From Nocardioides hwasunensis (GTDB lineage: Bacteria > Actinomycetota > Actinomycetes > Propionibacteriales > Nocardioidaceae): 64,000 nt of DNA. Position numbers and translations under genes: made by a program. Below, in pieces: positions 26,597 through 35,301 of the stretch; within the stretch, counting starts at the first letter, position 1, and each line of letters begins with the position of its first letter. The stretch is taken from positions 62,001 to 126,000 of the forward strand of contig NZ_JACXYY010000001.1 in assembly GCF_014779665.1 (NCBI RefSeq), read 5' to 3'. The notes beneath the pieces are model-generated. The model searched no databases. It was not told where the DNA came from and saw only the letters and a program-made list of their open reading frames with translations.

Positions 26597-28204
26597 ATGG
26601 TCGACAGCGGGAGCGGGCACCACGCGTGGCGTCCGCCTACCGACGGGCCGCCGCCTCCGGTCGAGGCCCTCGAGGGCTACACCGACCTCGTGGTCGTGGG
26701 CCGCGGCGGCGAGTCGGTCGTCTACCGCGCCCGCGAGCCCCGGCTGGGCCGCGACGTGGCGGTCAAGGTGCTGCTCGTCGACGACGCGGAGAGCTCGGCA
26801 CGCTTCGCCCGCGAGATCGAGATCACCGTCGGGCTGGGTCGCCAGCACCCCAACATCGTCACGGTGCTCGACACCGGCACGACCGCCTCCGGGCGCCCGG
26901 CCATCGTCATGGAGTACTACGACGGCGGCACCGTCAACGACCGCCTCCGCGAGCAGGGGCCGTTCCCGCCCGACGAGGTCGTCCGCATCGGGCTGGTGCT
27001 CTCCGACGCGCTCTCCTTCGCGCACGCCCAGGGCTTCCTGCACCGCGACGTGAAGCCGCAGAACGTGCTGGTGCTGCCGACCTCGTGGGTGCTGGCCGAC
27101 TTCGGCATCGCCCGGCTGGTCGACGCGGAGTACACCTCCTCGGTCGAGGCGTTCACCTATCGGCACGCCTCGCCCCAGATCCTCGACGGTCACCCGCCGA
27201 CCCCCGCCGACGACATCTGGTCGCTGGGCTCCACCCTGTACACCCTGCTCGAGGGGCGCGCGCCCTTCGCCAGCGACGATCCCGACGACGACTCCGCGCT
27301 GGCCTACCTGCGTCGGGCCCGCACCGAGGCGCCCCGACCGTTCTCCACCGACGTCGGACAGCTGGGCGAGGTGATCGCGGGCTGCCTCGTCAAGGACGTC
27401 ACGGCTCGCTGGGGCTCGGTCGCCGAGGTGCACGAGGCGCTGCTGCGGTTGCGGCACGGCGCCTGGGAGCCCGGCGGTGGCGCTGCCGCCCGCGCCGCGG
27501 GTGACTCGTCGCCGACGGGCGGGCCGCCCCCGCACGAGGCGACGCGACGCCGAGGTGCGCTCGCCGACGTCCCGGCTCTGTCCGTCGACCCCCAGCCGGA
27601 CCCAGAGGACGGTGCTGAGCCGGGCGAGGAGCGCGAGGGCGACGTGCCGGCGGCTCCGGTCGAGCCGGTCCACGAGCACACCCACCTCCGGTCGCGACCG
27701 GGAGACGAACCCGACGAGGCGGCCGACGGCGTCGGCACGGAGCGACCCGCGCGGCACCGCCGGCCGGTCGTGCTGCTCGGTGTGCTCGCCGTCCTGGTGG
27801 GCGCGGCCCTCGGCATCGCGGGTGCCCTTCTGCGTGACGACCCGTCCGCAGCACCGCCGCTCGACGCGACGTCGGGGACGAAGCCGGTGGACGAGGTGAC
27901 GCCCGACCCGGAGGGCGAGCCGGTCGACAGGTTCGACCCCGAGCTCGCGTTCCGGATGCGGGGCCTGCTCGAGGACGCCGGTGAGATCACCGTCGAGTGG
28001 ACCGACCCCAGCGACGGCGAGGCGACGTTCATCCTCGCCCAGACGAGCCCCGAGCAGCGTCCGGTCCGCTACTTCGAGGCGGGTCGCACCGAGGCGCGCT
28101 TCACCCTGTCGCAGCCCCCCGGCCGGGTGTGCTTCGTGATGGTGCTCCAGATGCCCGACGGGGCGGTGGGTCAGTCCGACCAGCGGTGCCTCGTCCTCAC
28201 CTGA
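26597..28204 (+). CDS. Receptor-type Ser/Thr protein kinase (PknB-like) with FN3-like ectodomain
   Basis: The 535-residue kinase has a glycine loop VGRGGESVVYRA, ATP-binding Lys57 in VAVKVLL, catalytic HRD at 149-151 (HRDVKPQN) and DFG Asp at 168. The activation segment is EYTSSVEAFTYRHASPQIL. The kinase domain ends near residue 290. An acidic/Pro juxtamembrane linker leads to one transmembrane helix at about 389-412. The exterior 120 residues end in a beta-rich module (ITVEWTDPSDGEATFIL, then GRVCFVMVLQMPDG and a second Cys) resembling a fibronectin-III domain, not PASTA. It converges on the transglutaminase-like gene and overlaps it by 8 bp. Confidence 0.9.
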   Translation: MVDSGSGHHAWRPPTDGPPPPVEALEGYTDLVVVGRGGESVVYRAREPRLGRDVAVKVLLVDDAESSARFAREIEITVGLGRQHPNIVTVLDTGTTASGRPAIVMEYYDGGTVNDRLREQGPFPPDEVVRIGLVLSDALSFAHAQGFLHRDVKPQNVLVLPTSWVLADFGIARLVDAEYTSSVEAFTYRHASPQILDGHPPTPADDIWSLGSTLYTLLEGRAPFASDDPDDDSALAYLRRARTEAPRPFSTDVGQLGEVIAGCLVKDVTARWGSVAEVHEALLRLRHGAWEPGGGAAARAAGDSSPTGGPPPHEATRRRGALADVPALSVDPQPDPEDGAEPGEEREGDVPAAPVEPVHEHTHLRSRPGDEPDEAADGVGTERPARHRRPVVLLGVLAVLVGAALGIAGALLRDDPSAAPPLDATSGTKPVDEVTPDPEGEPVDRFDPELAFRMRGLLEDAGEITVEWTDPSDGEATFILAQTSPEQRPVRYFEAGRTEARFTLSQPPGRVCFVMVLQMPDGAVGQSDQRCLVLT

Positions 28205-30293
28205 GGAACACCGACGGGTCGAAGCGCCACCACCACCGACGCCAGCCGGGCACCGCCCGCCGTGCGCAACGGCGTACGTCGTGCAGCGCAGGCATGACCT
28301 CCCCGACGGTGGTCCCGGGTGGCGCGAACGCCGCCCGCTGGGCCTCGGCCGCCAGGACGTGGACGGCGTCCGTGCCGAGGCGCTCGCCGGCCATCGTCGC
28401 GACCTGGTCGGCCGTCTGGTGGGCGGCGACGGGCATCCCGGCGAGGCGGAGCGCGTCGCGCCCCTCGGCCCAGGCCCCCACCGCGCCGTCGCGCAGGTGC
28501 CGCCACGAGCGGATCCGGCGGGCAGCCAGCAGCAGCGCGAGGATCGCGAGCAGCGCACCGACCACGAGGGCTGCCGGCACGACGGGTCCGTCGGTCCGCT
28601 CTGAGGTCGGAGGCGTGGCCGGGTCGTCGACCTTCCCGGTCCCGCTCTCCCGGTCGTCGGCGTCCGGTCCGGGGCCGGGGTCCTCACCGCGGCCCCGCTT
28701 GATGGTCTCCTCGTCCGAGCGCTGCGGCGGGCGCTCGTCGGTGGGCGTGAAGGGGACCCAGCCCAGCTCGTCGAAGTAGACCTCCGGCCAGGCCGTCGCA
28801 TGGCGTCCGCGCACGGACCACCCCCCAGCCCCTGCGCGGGCGTCCGCGTCGGGGCGGAAGCCCACCACGACCCGTGTCGGCAGGCCGTTGTGCCGGGCCA
28901 TGATCGCGAACGACGTCGCGAACTGCTCCGCGGTGCCGACGCGAGCCCCGGGGGTGCCGCGCTCGGCCAGGAGGAACGTGCCGATCCGCCACAGCTGCGA
29001 GCCGGACACGGCGGTGGGTGAGAGCCGGGCACGGTCGTGGAGCAGGGTCTCGATGGCGACGGCCCGGTCGTAGGGCGTCACTGCGTCGGTCACCGACCGC
29101 TCGGCGAAGGCGGCGAGCGGCTGGGGCAGCGGGGGCAGTGCGAGGTAGGGCGCGAGGTCGGCCCGGGACGGCACCGTCGCGCTCGCCAAGCGACGCTCGT
29201 CCGGTGAGTCGGCGACGGCCGTGACGCTGTAGGTGAGGTCGCGTGTCGAGGTGGAGGTCCCGGTCCGCACGATGCCGTCGCTGCTGGGCAGGTAGAGGTT
29301 GCCGGAGGTGGGCTCGACCACGGCGTCCGGGTCGGAGACCGCGGTCGGCCAGCCCGGGCTGGGCAGCCAGCGGCCCTCGATGTCGACCATCTCGACCCGG
29401 ACCGTGGACGTGCGGGGGCTGGTGCCGAGCAGCGGCCGGGAGTCGTCGTACGTCACCTCGCCGACGGGTTGGTAGCGCGTGCCGGTGGTCCAGCCGGCGC
29501 CGTCGTAGGTGTCGAGGGTGACGAGGCGGAGCGGCTGGACCGGCCCGGCCACCTCGAGCAGCAGCCGGTCGGGGTCGCTGGTCCACGCACCCAGGTGGGC
29601 GAGGGGGTTGCTGGCGACCACGTCGACGGTCGGCGGGTCGACAAGGGTGCGCGGCTCGAACGGTCGCGACCACGCGAGCGTGGTCGACGCGGCGAGCAGG
29701 CCGGTCGCGCTCAGCGCGAGGACCGCTGCGAGGGCGGTGCGGCGCGCGGTGCGGTGGCGGTGCTCGTCGAGCACCACCCAGCCGAGCAGCGTGCACGCCA
29801 CGAGGAGCGAGGCCAGCAGGCCGCGGGGGTCTCCCTCACCGGCGGTGAGCAACGTGCCCGCGACGTAGAGGACGAGGGCACCGACCACCGGGGCGACCCG
29901 CCGGTCGGAGGTGAGCCGGATCGCGACCAGCAGCGACACCAGCGCGGTCAGGAGGAGCGGGCCGACGAGGAGGTCGGCACGGACCGGCAGCGGCCGCGCG
30001 GTGGTGAGCAGCCGCGGCACGGCGTCGGTCACCGTGTCGGAGAACGACGACCCGGCGTCGGCGGCGAGGACGTAGGCGCCCAGCACCAGCAGGGACACCA
30101 GGACCGCGGCCGTCGCCCACGCCGAGATCCCGAGCCGCAGCACGGCCCGGCCGATCGCCAGCGGGACCACGGCCGCGCCGGCCAGGCACAGCGCGGGGAC
30201 CGGGCCGCTCCACGCCGTGGCGAGCGACAGGCCGCCCAGCACCAGCAGCGCCCCGGCCCAGACGATGGTCCAGGTGCCGGACGTCGTCCTCAT
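28197..30293 (-). CDS. TgpA-type transglutaminase-like membrane protein with substituted catalytic triad
   Basis: The 698-residue protein has about six N-terminal transmembrane helices of the DUF3488/TgpA type, a large exterior domain, a transglutaminase-like core (about 450-520), a polar linker, one more helix (VVPAALVVGALLAILALLL) and a cytoplasmic tail. The core block GTAEQFATSF stands where active enzymes have G-x-C-E-x-F. RHATAWPEVYF replaces the usual DAHAW, and FTPT replaces FDPT. Thus Cys, His and Asp appear replaced by Ala455, Thr500 and Thr516. It is probably a non-enzymatic scaffold. It is last in the operon; its ATG overlaps the DUF58 stop by 4 bp. Confidence 0.88.
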   Translation of the reverse strand: MRTTSGTWTIVWAGALLVLGGLSLATAWSGPVPALCLAGAAVVPLAIGRAVLRLGISAWATAAVLVSLLVLGAYVLAADAGSSFSDTVTDAVPRLLTTARPLPVRADLLVGPLLLTALVSLLVAIRLTSDRRVAPVVGALVLYVAGTLLTAGEGDPRGLLASLLVACTLLGWVVLDEHRHRTARRTALAAVLALSATGLLAASTTLAWSRPFEPRTLVDPPTVDVVASNPLAHLGAWTSDPDRLLLEVAGPVQPLRLVTLDTYDGAGWTTGTRYQPVGEVTYDDSRPLLGTSPRTSTVRVEMVDIEGRWLPSPGWPTAVSDPDAVVEPTSGNLYLPSSDGIVRTGTSTSTRDLTYSVTAVADSPDERRLASATVPSRADLAPYLALPPLPQPLAAFAERSVTDAVTPYDRAVAIETLLHDRARLSPTAVSGSQLWRIGTFLLAERGTPGARVGTAEQFATSFAIMARHNGLPTRVVVGFRPDADARAGAGGWSVRGRHATAWPEVYFDELGWVPFTPTDERPPQRSDEETIKRGRGEDPGPGPDADDRESGTGKVDDPATPPTSERTDGPVVPAALVVGALLAILALLLAARRIRSWRHLRDGAVGAWAEGRDALRLAGMPVAAHQTADQVATMAGERLGTDAVHVLAAEAQRAAFAPPGTTVGEVMPALHDVRRCARRAVPGWRRWWWRFDPSVFLR

Positions 30294-31432
30294 CGCACCT
30301 GCCCGTCCCACAGGCGCGCCAGCGTCCGCGAGCCGGGCGCGCGCAGCACCGTCGTGGTGCCGACCGCCCCGGACGGGACGGCCGGATCGGGGTCCACGAC
30401 GCACAGGGTCGGGTCGAGCGCCTCGCCGACCGCGAGGGCGAGGAGGGGCAGCTCCGCCGCGCTGCCGGTCACGACCACCGCGACGTCGAGCCCGCGGTGG
30501 TGCACCTGCCGGAGCTCGCGGCCCGGCGCCGCGTCGATCTCGGCGAGCAGGAGCTCGAGCTCGTGCGCCTCCCGTGGCACCTGCCGGGTGGTCGACCCGG
30601 GCACGAGGACGTCGTGGCGACCGCTGGCCGTGGTGAACCGCAGGGGGTCGCCGGCCTCACCCGCGACGCGGCACAGTGCGGCGGCGAGCTCGACCGCCTC
30701 CTCGAAGTCGTCGCCGGCCGCATAGCTCTCCTCGCGGTCGTCGAGCAGGACGCACACGTGCGGCTGGGCCGGGTCGGCGTCCTCGCGGACCATGAGGGTG
30801 CCCGTGCGGGCGCTGGTCGCCCAGTGCAGGCGCCGCAGGTCGTCTCCGACGGCGTACTCGTGCAGCCCGACCAGGTCGGTGCCGCCCAGCTCGAGGCTGT
30901 CACCGCCGCCGGTGGCGGCGCGCCGGTGGCCGGGGGGGAGCGAGGCCAGCGGGATGCGTCGGGGGAGCACCCGGAGGCGGACGACGTCGCCGCCCTGGGT
31001 GGTGGTCGCTGCCATGCCGCACAGCGAGACGCGCTGCAGCCGGAGCGGTCCGACCTCCAGGAGCCCGCGACGGTTGGTCGCGATGTCGTACGTCGTCTCG
31101 GCGCCGCGCGGATCGACGTGGGTGGGAGCGGTCAGGACGCCGTCGATGCTCTCCTGCGCGAGGGTGCGGACCAGGCCGGCGCGGCCACCGGCGAGCCTCA
31201 GGTGGCCGACGCACGGGTCCTGCCGGACCACGACGAGGGGATCGACGGTGCGGTGGACCTCCACGTCGGGACGACGCAGGACGGCGACCACCTCGACCAC
31301 GACGAGCGCGACGACGAACGCGCCGAGCGCGGCGATCACCGGGTAGCGCAGCAGCACGCCGCCCACTGCGAGCAGCAGGCCGGTGACGAGCATCCACCGA
31401 CCGCGGGGCGTGGTGGCTCGCCAGGGCCTCAC
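30290..31432 (-). CDS. DUF58 protein (vWA-like partner of MoxR)
   Basis: The 380-residue protein has two N-terminal transmembrane helices (MLVTGLLLAVGGVLL; GAFVVALVVVEVVAVL). The DUF58 signature is LVGLHEYAVGDDLRRLHWATSARTG in segments, around residues 185-215, followed by VCVLLDDREESYAAG, the strand that carries a vWA-like metal site. DUF58 proteins are client or adaptor partners of MoxR ATPases in chaperone-like membrane complexes. GTG 31432 overlaps the moxR stop (GTGA) and its own stop overlaps the next ATG. The longer frame upstream runs inside moxR and is not coding. Confidence 0.9.
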   Translation of the reverse strand: MRPWRATTPRGRWMLVTGLLLAVGGVLLRYPVIAALGAFVVALVVVEVVAVLRRPDVEVHRTVDPLVVVRQDPCVGHLRLAGGRAGLVRTLAQESIDGVLTAPTHVDPRGAETTYDIATNRRGLLEVGPLRLQRVSLCGMAATTTQGGDVVRLRVLPRRIPLASLPPGHRRAATGGGDSLELGGTDLVGLHEYAVGDDLRRLHWATSARTGTLMVREDADPAQPHVCVLLDDREESYAAGDDFEEAVELAAALCRVAGEAGDPLRFTTASGRHDVLVPGSTTRQVPREAHELELLLAEIDAAPGRELRQVHHRGLDVAVVVTGSAAELPLLALAVGEALDPTLCVVDPDPAVPSGAVGTTTVLRAPGSRTLARLWDGQVR

Positions 31433-32418
31433 ACGCGGTCCGGTTGCGGGGGTGCGACGTCGTCGAGGGCCGCCTGCACGACGCCGATCGCCGTGTGGCC
31501 CTCGAGCACGGCCTCGCGGGTGAGCACGGTCCGGTGCGCCAGGACCGGCTCGGCGAGACGGCGTACGTCGTCGGGGATGGCGTAGTGGCGACCGCACGAG
31601 GCGGCGTAGGCCTGCACCGCGCGTACCAGGGACCGGAGCCCGCGGGTGCTCGCACCGAGGCGCACCCGGCGGTCCTCGCGGATCGCCACGCCGACCTGGC
31701 GCGCGTAGGTCAGGATCGGGTCGGCCACGTGCAGCCGTTCGACGACGGCCGAGAGCCGGGCCATCTCCCCTGGGTCGCTGACCACGGGCACGTCGTCGAT
31801 GCGACCGGCGGTGCTCCCGGGACGCAGCACCTCGAGCTCGTGCTCGAGGTCGGGGAAGCCGAGGCTGGTGCGCACCATGAACCGGTCGAGCTGGGCCTCC
31901 GGCAGCCGGTAGGTGCCGTCGAGGTCGATCGGGTTCTGCGTCGCGATGACCGTGAACGGCTCCGGCACCGGGTGCGCGGTGCCGTCGACGCTGACGGTGT
32001 GCTCCTCCATGACCTCCAGCAGAGCCGACTGGGTCTTCGCGGCCGCCCGGTTGATCTCGTCGGCGAGCACGACGTGGGCGAAGACGGGCCCGGGTCGAAA
32101 GCGCACCTGGCCGTCGCGGGGGTCGAACACGCTGGTGCCGGTGACGTCGCTGGGCAGCAGGTCGGGGGTGAACTGGACGCGGTGCATCTCCCCGCCGAGC
32201 GCCCGGGCGAGGGCCCGGGCGAGCGTGGTCTTTCCGGTGCCGGGGAGGTCCTCGACGAGCACGTGCCCGCGGGCGAAGGTGGCCACGAGGACGAGGTCGA
32301 CGACCGAGCGCTTGCCGCGCACCGCGACCTCGACGGCGTCGCCGAGGCGCTGGTGCGCGCGCCGGAACTCGGCGACCTCCTGCTCCGTGGTGGCAGTGGT
32401 CGGGGCAAGGGTGGTCAC
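31429..32418 (-). CDS. MoxR-family AAA+ ATPase
   Basis: The 329-residue AAA+ protein has Walker A LPGTGKTTLARALA and Walker B VVLADEINRAAAKTQ. Sensor 1 is ATQNPIDLDGTYRLPEAQLDRF and arginine-finger/sensor-2 regions occur in the C-terminal lid (STRGLRSLVRAVQAYA). MoxR ATPases remodel or insert cofactors into partner proteins; the vWA/DUF58 protein is encoded next. GTG 32418 (VTTLAPTTATTEQ) is preferred because AGGAG lies seven bases upstream. The 37-codon extension visible before it lies in the intergenic gap and would overlap the FN3 gene. Confidence 0.92.
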   Translation of the reverse strand: MTTLAPTTATTEQEVAEFRRAHQRLGDAVEVAVRGKRSVVDLVLVATFARGHVLVEDLPGTGKTTLARALARALGGEMHRVQFTPDLLPSDVTGTSVFDPRDGQVRFRPGPVFAHVVLADEINRAAAKTQSALLEVMEEHTVSVDGTAHPVPEPFTVIATQNPIDLDGTYRLPEAQLDRFMVRTSLGFPDLEHELEVLRPGSTAGRIDDVPVVSDPGEMARLSAVVERLHVADPILTYARQVGVAIREDRRVRLGASTRGLRSLVRAVQAYAASCGRHYAIPDDVRRLAEPVLAHRTVLTREAVLEGHTAIGVVQAALDDVAPPQPDRV

Positions 32419-32452
32419 AACGGGTCTCCTGGAGGACGTTCGGCGGGGACGA

Positions 32453-35167
32453 TCAGGGGATGGGGCAGGTCTGGCACAGCGAACCGCCGGTGTAGGTCCC
32501 GTCGTGGCGAGCGCTGGTGACGGTTCCACCGGTGTTGGCGGCCTGGAACGTCACGGAGTAGTAGTGGGTCACCGTGCCGGCGTTCTGGCTCCGGACGATG
32601 CCGTGCGAGACAGGGATGGCGAGCGAGGTGGCACCGCAGGGGATCGTGCCCGATCCGCCACCGCGTACTCCGGCTCCCGACGCCTGGTAAGTGCAGGAGC
32701 CGCCGAACGTGCGCCAGTCCGGTGGCGGGCTGATTGTGAGCGTGAGGGTGCCGCTGCCTTCGTAGGCCGGCCCTTCCCACTGCATGTTCTGACCGCTGAC
32801 GTGGTCGGCGCCACCACCCGGCAGGGGCTCCACCGGGATGCTCCCGGAGTCCGTCGCGCTCGCGTCGGCCTGGGGCCCGGTGCCCTCGCCGTTGATCGGC
32901 GTCACCGAGGCCGAGCCGCCGCCACCTGGGGAGCACGAGGCGTTGGCCGTGCGGTCGCACGAGCTGGTGAGCGTGTGGGATCGCGCGCCGGCACCCAGCG
33001 TCACGGTCTCCGACCGGGTGCCGGTCGAGACCGTGACGCGATAGCCGGTGATGGCGGAGCCGTTGGCCGGTGCGGCGTCCCACGACACCGTGACGGCGTA
33101 GGTCGGGGCCTGCCAGGTGCCGCCGAAGACGCCCGCGGCGGACACGCCGGGCGCCTGACCGGGCACGCCCGCCGGCGTGACGGCGTTGGACGCCGAGGAG
33201 GTGCTCGACTCGCCCCCGAGACGAGCGGTGACCCGGAAGGAGACCTGCTCTCCCGCCGGGACCGTCACGACGGCCTGGCGCTGAGCACCGCCGACGCGAC
33301 CGACCTGGGTGCCGCCGGCCGTGGCGACGACGATCTCGTCGGGTACGTCGCCGGTGTAGGCCCAGTCGACCTGCACCTGGGTGGAGGACACGACCGTCGC
33401 CCGGACCGAGGCGGGCGTGCCGAGGACGGGGTCGGGCTGGGTGGTCACCGTGTTGGAGACCGTGGAGGCCGCCGAGCGATCACCGAGCCGGGCGGTGACC
33501 ACGAAGGTGTAGCTCCGGCCGGGCACGACCGTCACGACCGCCCTGCGGTCCGCCCCGCCGGCCGTCGCGAGCACCGGGCCACCGACCTCGGTGACGGCGA
33601 AGTCCTCCGGGGTCTGTCCGCCGTAGGACCAGTCGACCTGCACCTGCGTGCTGCCGAGGGCCGTGGCGCGCACGTCGGTGGGAGCGCTCGGCTCGGCGCC
33701 GGGCGTGGGCGTCGGGGTGGGCGTCGGGGTGGGCGTCGGTGTCGGTGTCTGCGTGGGGGTGGGGGTCTGCGTGGGGGTGGGCGTCTGGGTCGCAGTGGGG
33801 GTGGACGTCGGGGTGGGGGTCGACGTCGGGCCGTCGTTGCCACGGCCGGGACCCCTGCCTCCGTCGCGTCCCGGGTCGCGTCCGCCCTGGGTGGACTCAG
33901 GGTCCGCCTGCACGGACTCCTCGTCCTGGTCGGGATCGGTGGTGTCCTGGCTGTCGGGGATCTCGATGTCCTGCGGATCGCGTACGGCGGTGTCGCCGCC
34001 GCCTCGGGAGAACTCGGTGGTGGAGCCGTCCTGGCCGACGGAGACGCCCGTGCGTGCCCCGGGCACGTTGATGAGGAGCGTGTCGCCGTCGAGCACCAGC
34101 TCGGGGTCCTGGCCGGGCGGGGTGGAGATCGGTGGCCCCGCGAAACGTCCCTGGGCGTCGAGCTGGAGGACCTTCGCCTCGCCCGAGCACGGCACGTAGA
34201 CCCGCTCGCCGAACACCTCGGGTCGTCCGGGAGCCGCGCAGCCGGAGGCCGCCAGGGCGACCTCGGCCAGCCGGCCCCGCGCCAGGATCACGATGCGCGA
34301 GGTCTCCGGGGACGCGGTGGCGGTCAGCGCGCCCGGGGTGCGCAGCGGAGCCAGCAGCGGGTCGGCCAGCACGTCCGTCGCCTGCTCGACGTCGCGGTCG
34401 GTGCCGACCTGCACGACGAGGCCGGGCTCCGCCCCGGTCACGGTGGCGCCCTGCTCGTGCCCCACGACGACGGCTGCGCCCCTGGCGTCGAGCTGGCGGG
34501 AGTCCTGCTCCTCGAAGCTCCCCTCGGTCGGCGACCAGCGCAGGCCGGTGAGTCGCCCCGTCCGGTCCAGCGACCACAGGGTGCCCTCGCCGTCGACCGT
34601 CACGTCGGCCAGTCCCCGGCGCTCGACCCAGACCCGGCCGATCTCGTCGGTGGTGAGGGGGTCGATGGCCGCGACGGTGTGCTCGGCGCGGTCGACCAGG
34701 AACACGGTCGTGCCGTCGGTCAGCGTCTCCGCGGCGCCGCCACCCGCGACGCCCCGGCGGCCGGCCTGCTCCAGGGTGGTGACGTCGATGGTCGACAGCA
34801 CCCCGTCGGTGTTGTCGATGACGTAGAGGAAGCCGGCGTACTCGGCGAGGGACAGGTCGTGGCCGGGCTCGGCCACCGAGCGACGCACCTCGGTGCGGCC
34901 CAGGGCCGGGTTGACCTGGATGACGTCGCCGTTGGGGTCGTCGGTCAGCCACGTCAGCCCGTCGGCCAGCTCGACGGCCGTGCGGGACAGTCCGTTGCCG
35001 AAGAGGACGCCGGCGACGAGCGAGACCGCGACGAGCACCACGGACAGCTCGGCGGCGCCCTTCGACTGACGACGCGAGGCGATCCGGCGCAGGCGCCCGG
35101 CCCGCGGCGTACGCCCCGACGCGTCGTCGGCCCTCGCGCGTCCTGCCCTCGCGCGTCCTGCCCCCAT
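32453..35167 (-). CDS. Membrane-anchored propeller/FN3 protein with Thr-Pro linker
   Basis: The 904-residue protein has a basic N-terminus, one helix at about 41-57 (LSVVLVAVSLVAGVLFG) and an exterior remainder. Residues 65-430 look like a beta-propeller made of short strands (GFLYVIDNTDGVLSTIDV; LWSLDRTGRLTGLRW). A Thr-Pro-rich stalk spans about 447-489. Two clear fibronectin-III modules (VRATALGSTQVQVDWSYGG; VRATVVSSTQVQVDWAYTG) and a third diverged one (YAVTVSWDAAPANGSAITGY) follow. A terminal beta-domain carries cysteines (GGSLCQTCPIP). It is probably an envelope-spanning binding or sensing protein. ATG 35167 has GAGGGG upstream. It is the gene before moxR. Confidence 0.82.
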   Translation of the reverse strand: MGAGRARAGRARADDASGRTPRAGRLRRIASRRQSKGAAELSVVLVAVSLVAGVLFGNGLSRTAVELADGLTWLTDDPNGDVIQVNPALGRTEVRRSVAEPGHDLSLAEYAGFLYVIDNTDGVLSTIDVTTLEQAGRRGVAGGGAAETLTDGTTVFLVDRAEHTVAAIDPLTTDEIGRVWVERRGLADVTVDGEGTLWSLDRTGRLTGLRWSPTEGSFEEQDSRQLDARGAAVVVGHEQGATVTGAEPGLVVQVGTDRDVEQATDVLADPLLAPLRTPGALTATASPETSRIVILARGRLAEVALAASGCAAPGRPEVFGERVYVPCSGEAKVLQLDAQGRFAGPPISTPPGQDPELVLDGDTLLINVPGARTGVSVGQDGSTTEFSRGGGDTAVRDPQDIEIPDSQDTTDPDQDEESVQADPESTQGGRDPGRDGGRGPGRGNDGPTSTPTPTSTPTATQTPTPTQTPTPTQTPTPTPTPTPTPTPTPGAEPSAPTDVRATALGSTQVQVDWSYGGQTPEDFAVTEVGGPVLATAGGADRRAVVTVVPGRSYTFVVTARLGDRSAASTVSNTVTTQPDPVLGTPASVRATVVSSTQVQVDWAYTGDVPDEIVVATAGGTQVGRVGGAQRQAVVTVPAGEQVSFRVTARLGGESSTSSASNAVTPAGVPGQAPGVSAAGVFGGTWQAPTYAVTVSWDAAPANGSAITGYRVTVSTGTRSETVTLGAGARSHTLTSSCDRTANASCSPGGGGSASVTPINGEGTGPQADASATDSGSIPVEPLPGGGADHVSGQNMQWEGPAYEGSGTLTLTISPPPDWRTFGGSCTYQASGAGVRGGGSGTIPCGATSLAIPVSHGIVRSQNAGTVTHYYSVTFQAANTGGTVTSARHDGTYTGGSLCQTCPIP
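33701..33829 (-). repeat. Low-complexity Thr-Pro coding repeat
   Basis: A run of degenerate 6- and 12-base units (GGCGTC, GGGGTG and variants on the plus strand) encodes alternating Thr and Pro with occasional Ser, Ala and Gln in the stalk of the propeller/FN3 protein. Reading frame is kept throughout. Such tracts can change length by slippage. Confidence 0.85.
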
Positions 35168-35265
35168 CGATCCACCCCTCGTGTGGCCGGCACGTCCGTG
35201 TGGTGTGCCGGTCGGCTCCATCCTCACAGGACGGTTGCCCCCCGCACCACAGCCGCAAACCACGG

Positions 35266-35281
35266 GGCGGAACGTTCCGCC
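35266..35281. promoter_or_regulatory. Perfect 16-bp palindrome in the operon's leader gap
   Basis: GGCGGAACGTTCCGCC is its own reverse complement. It sits in the 134-bp gap between the end of the FHA-like gene and the start of the FN3 gene, flanked by CACGG/CGTG that nearly extend the symmetry. It could be an operator for an internal promoter or an attenuating hairpin. Confidence 0.5.
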
Positions 35282-35301
35282 GTGCCGGGGACGGGCTCGG
35301 C

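Noticed and set aside
24866..29032. A 1388-codon open frame on the minus strand
   Set aside because: Only 24866-26062 has protein-like content (APH fold). The rest lies antisense to the MarR and kinase genes and is the usual long frame created by high GC at third positions.
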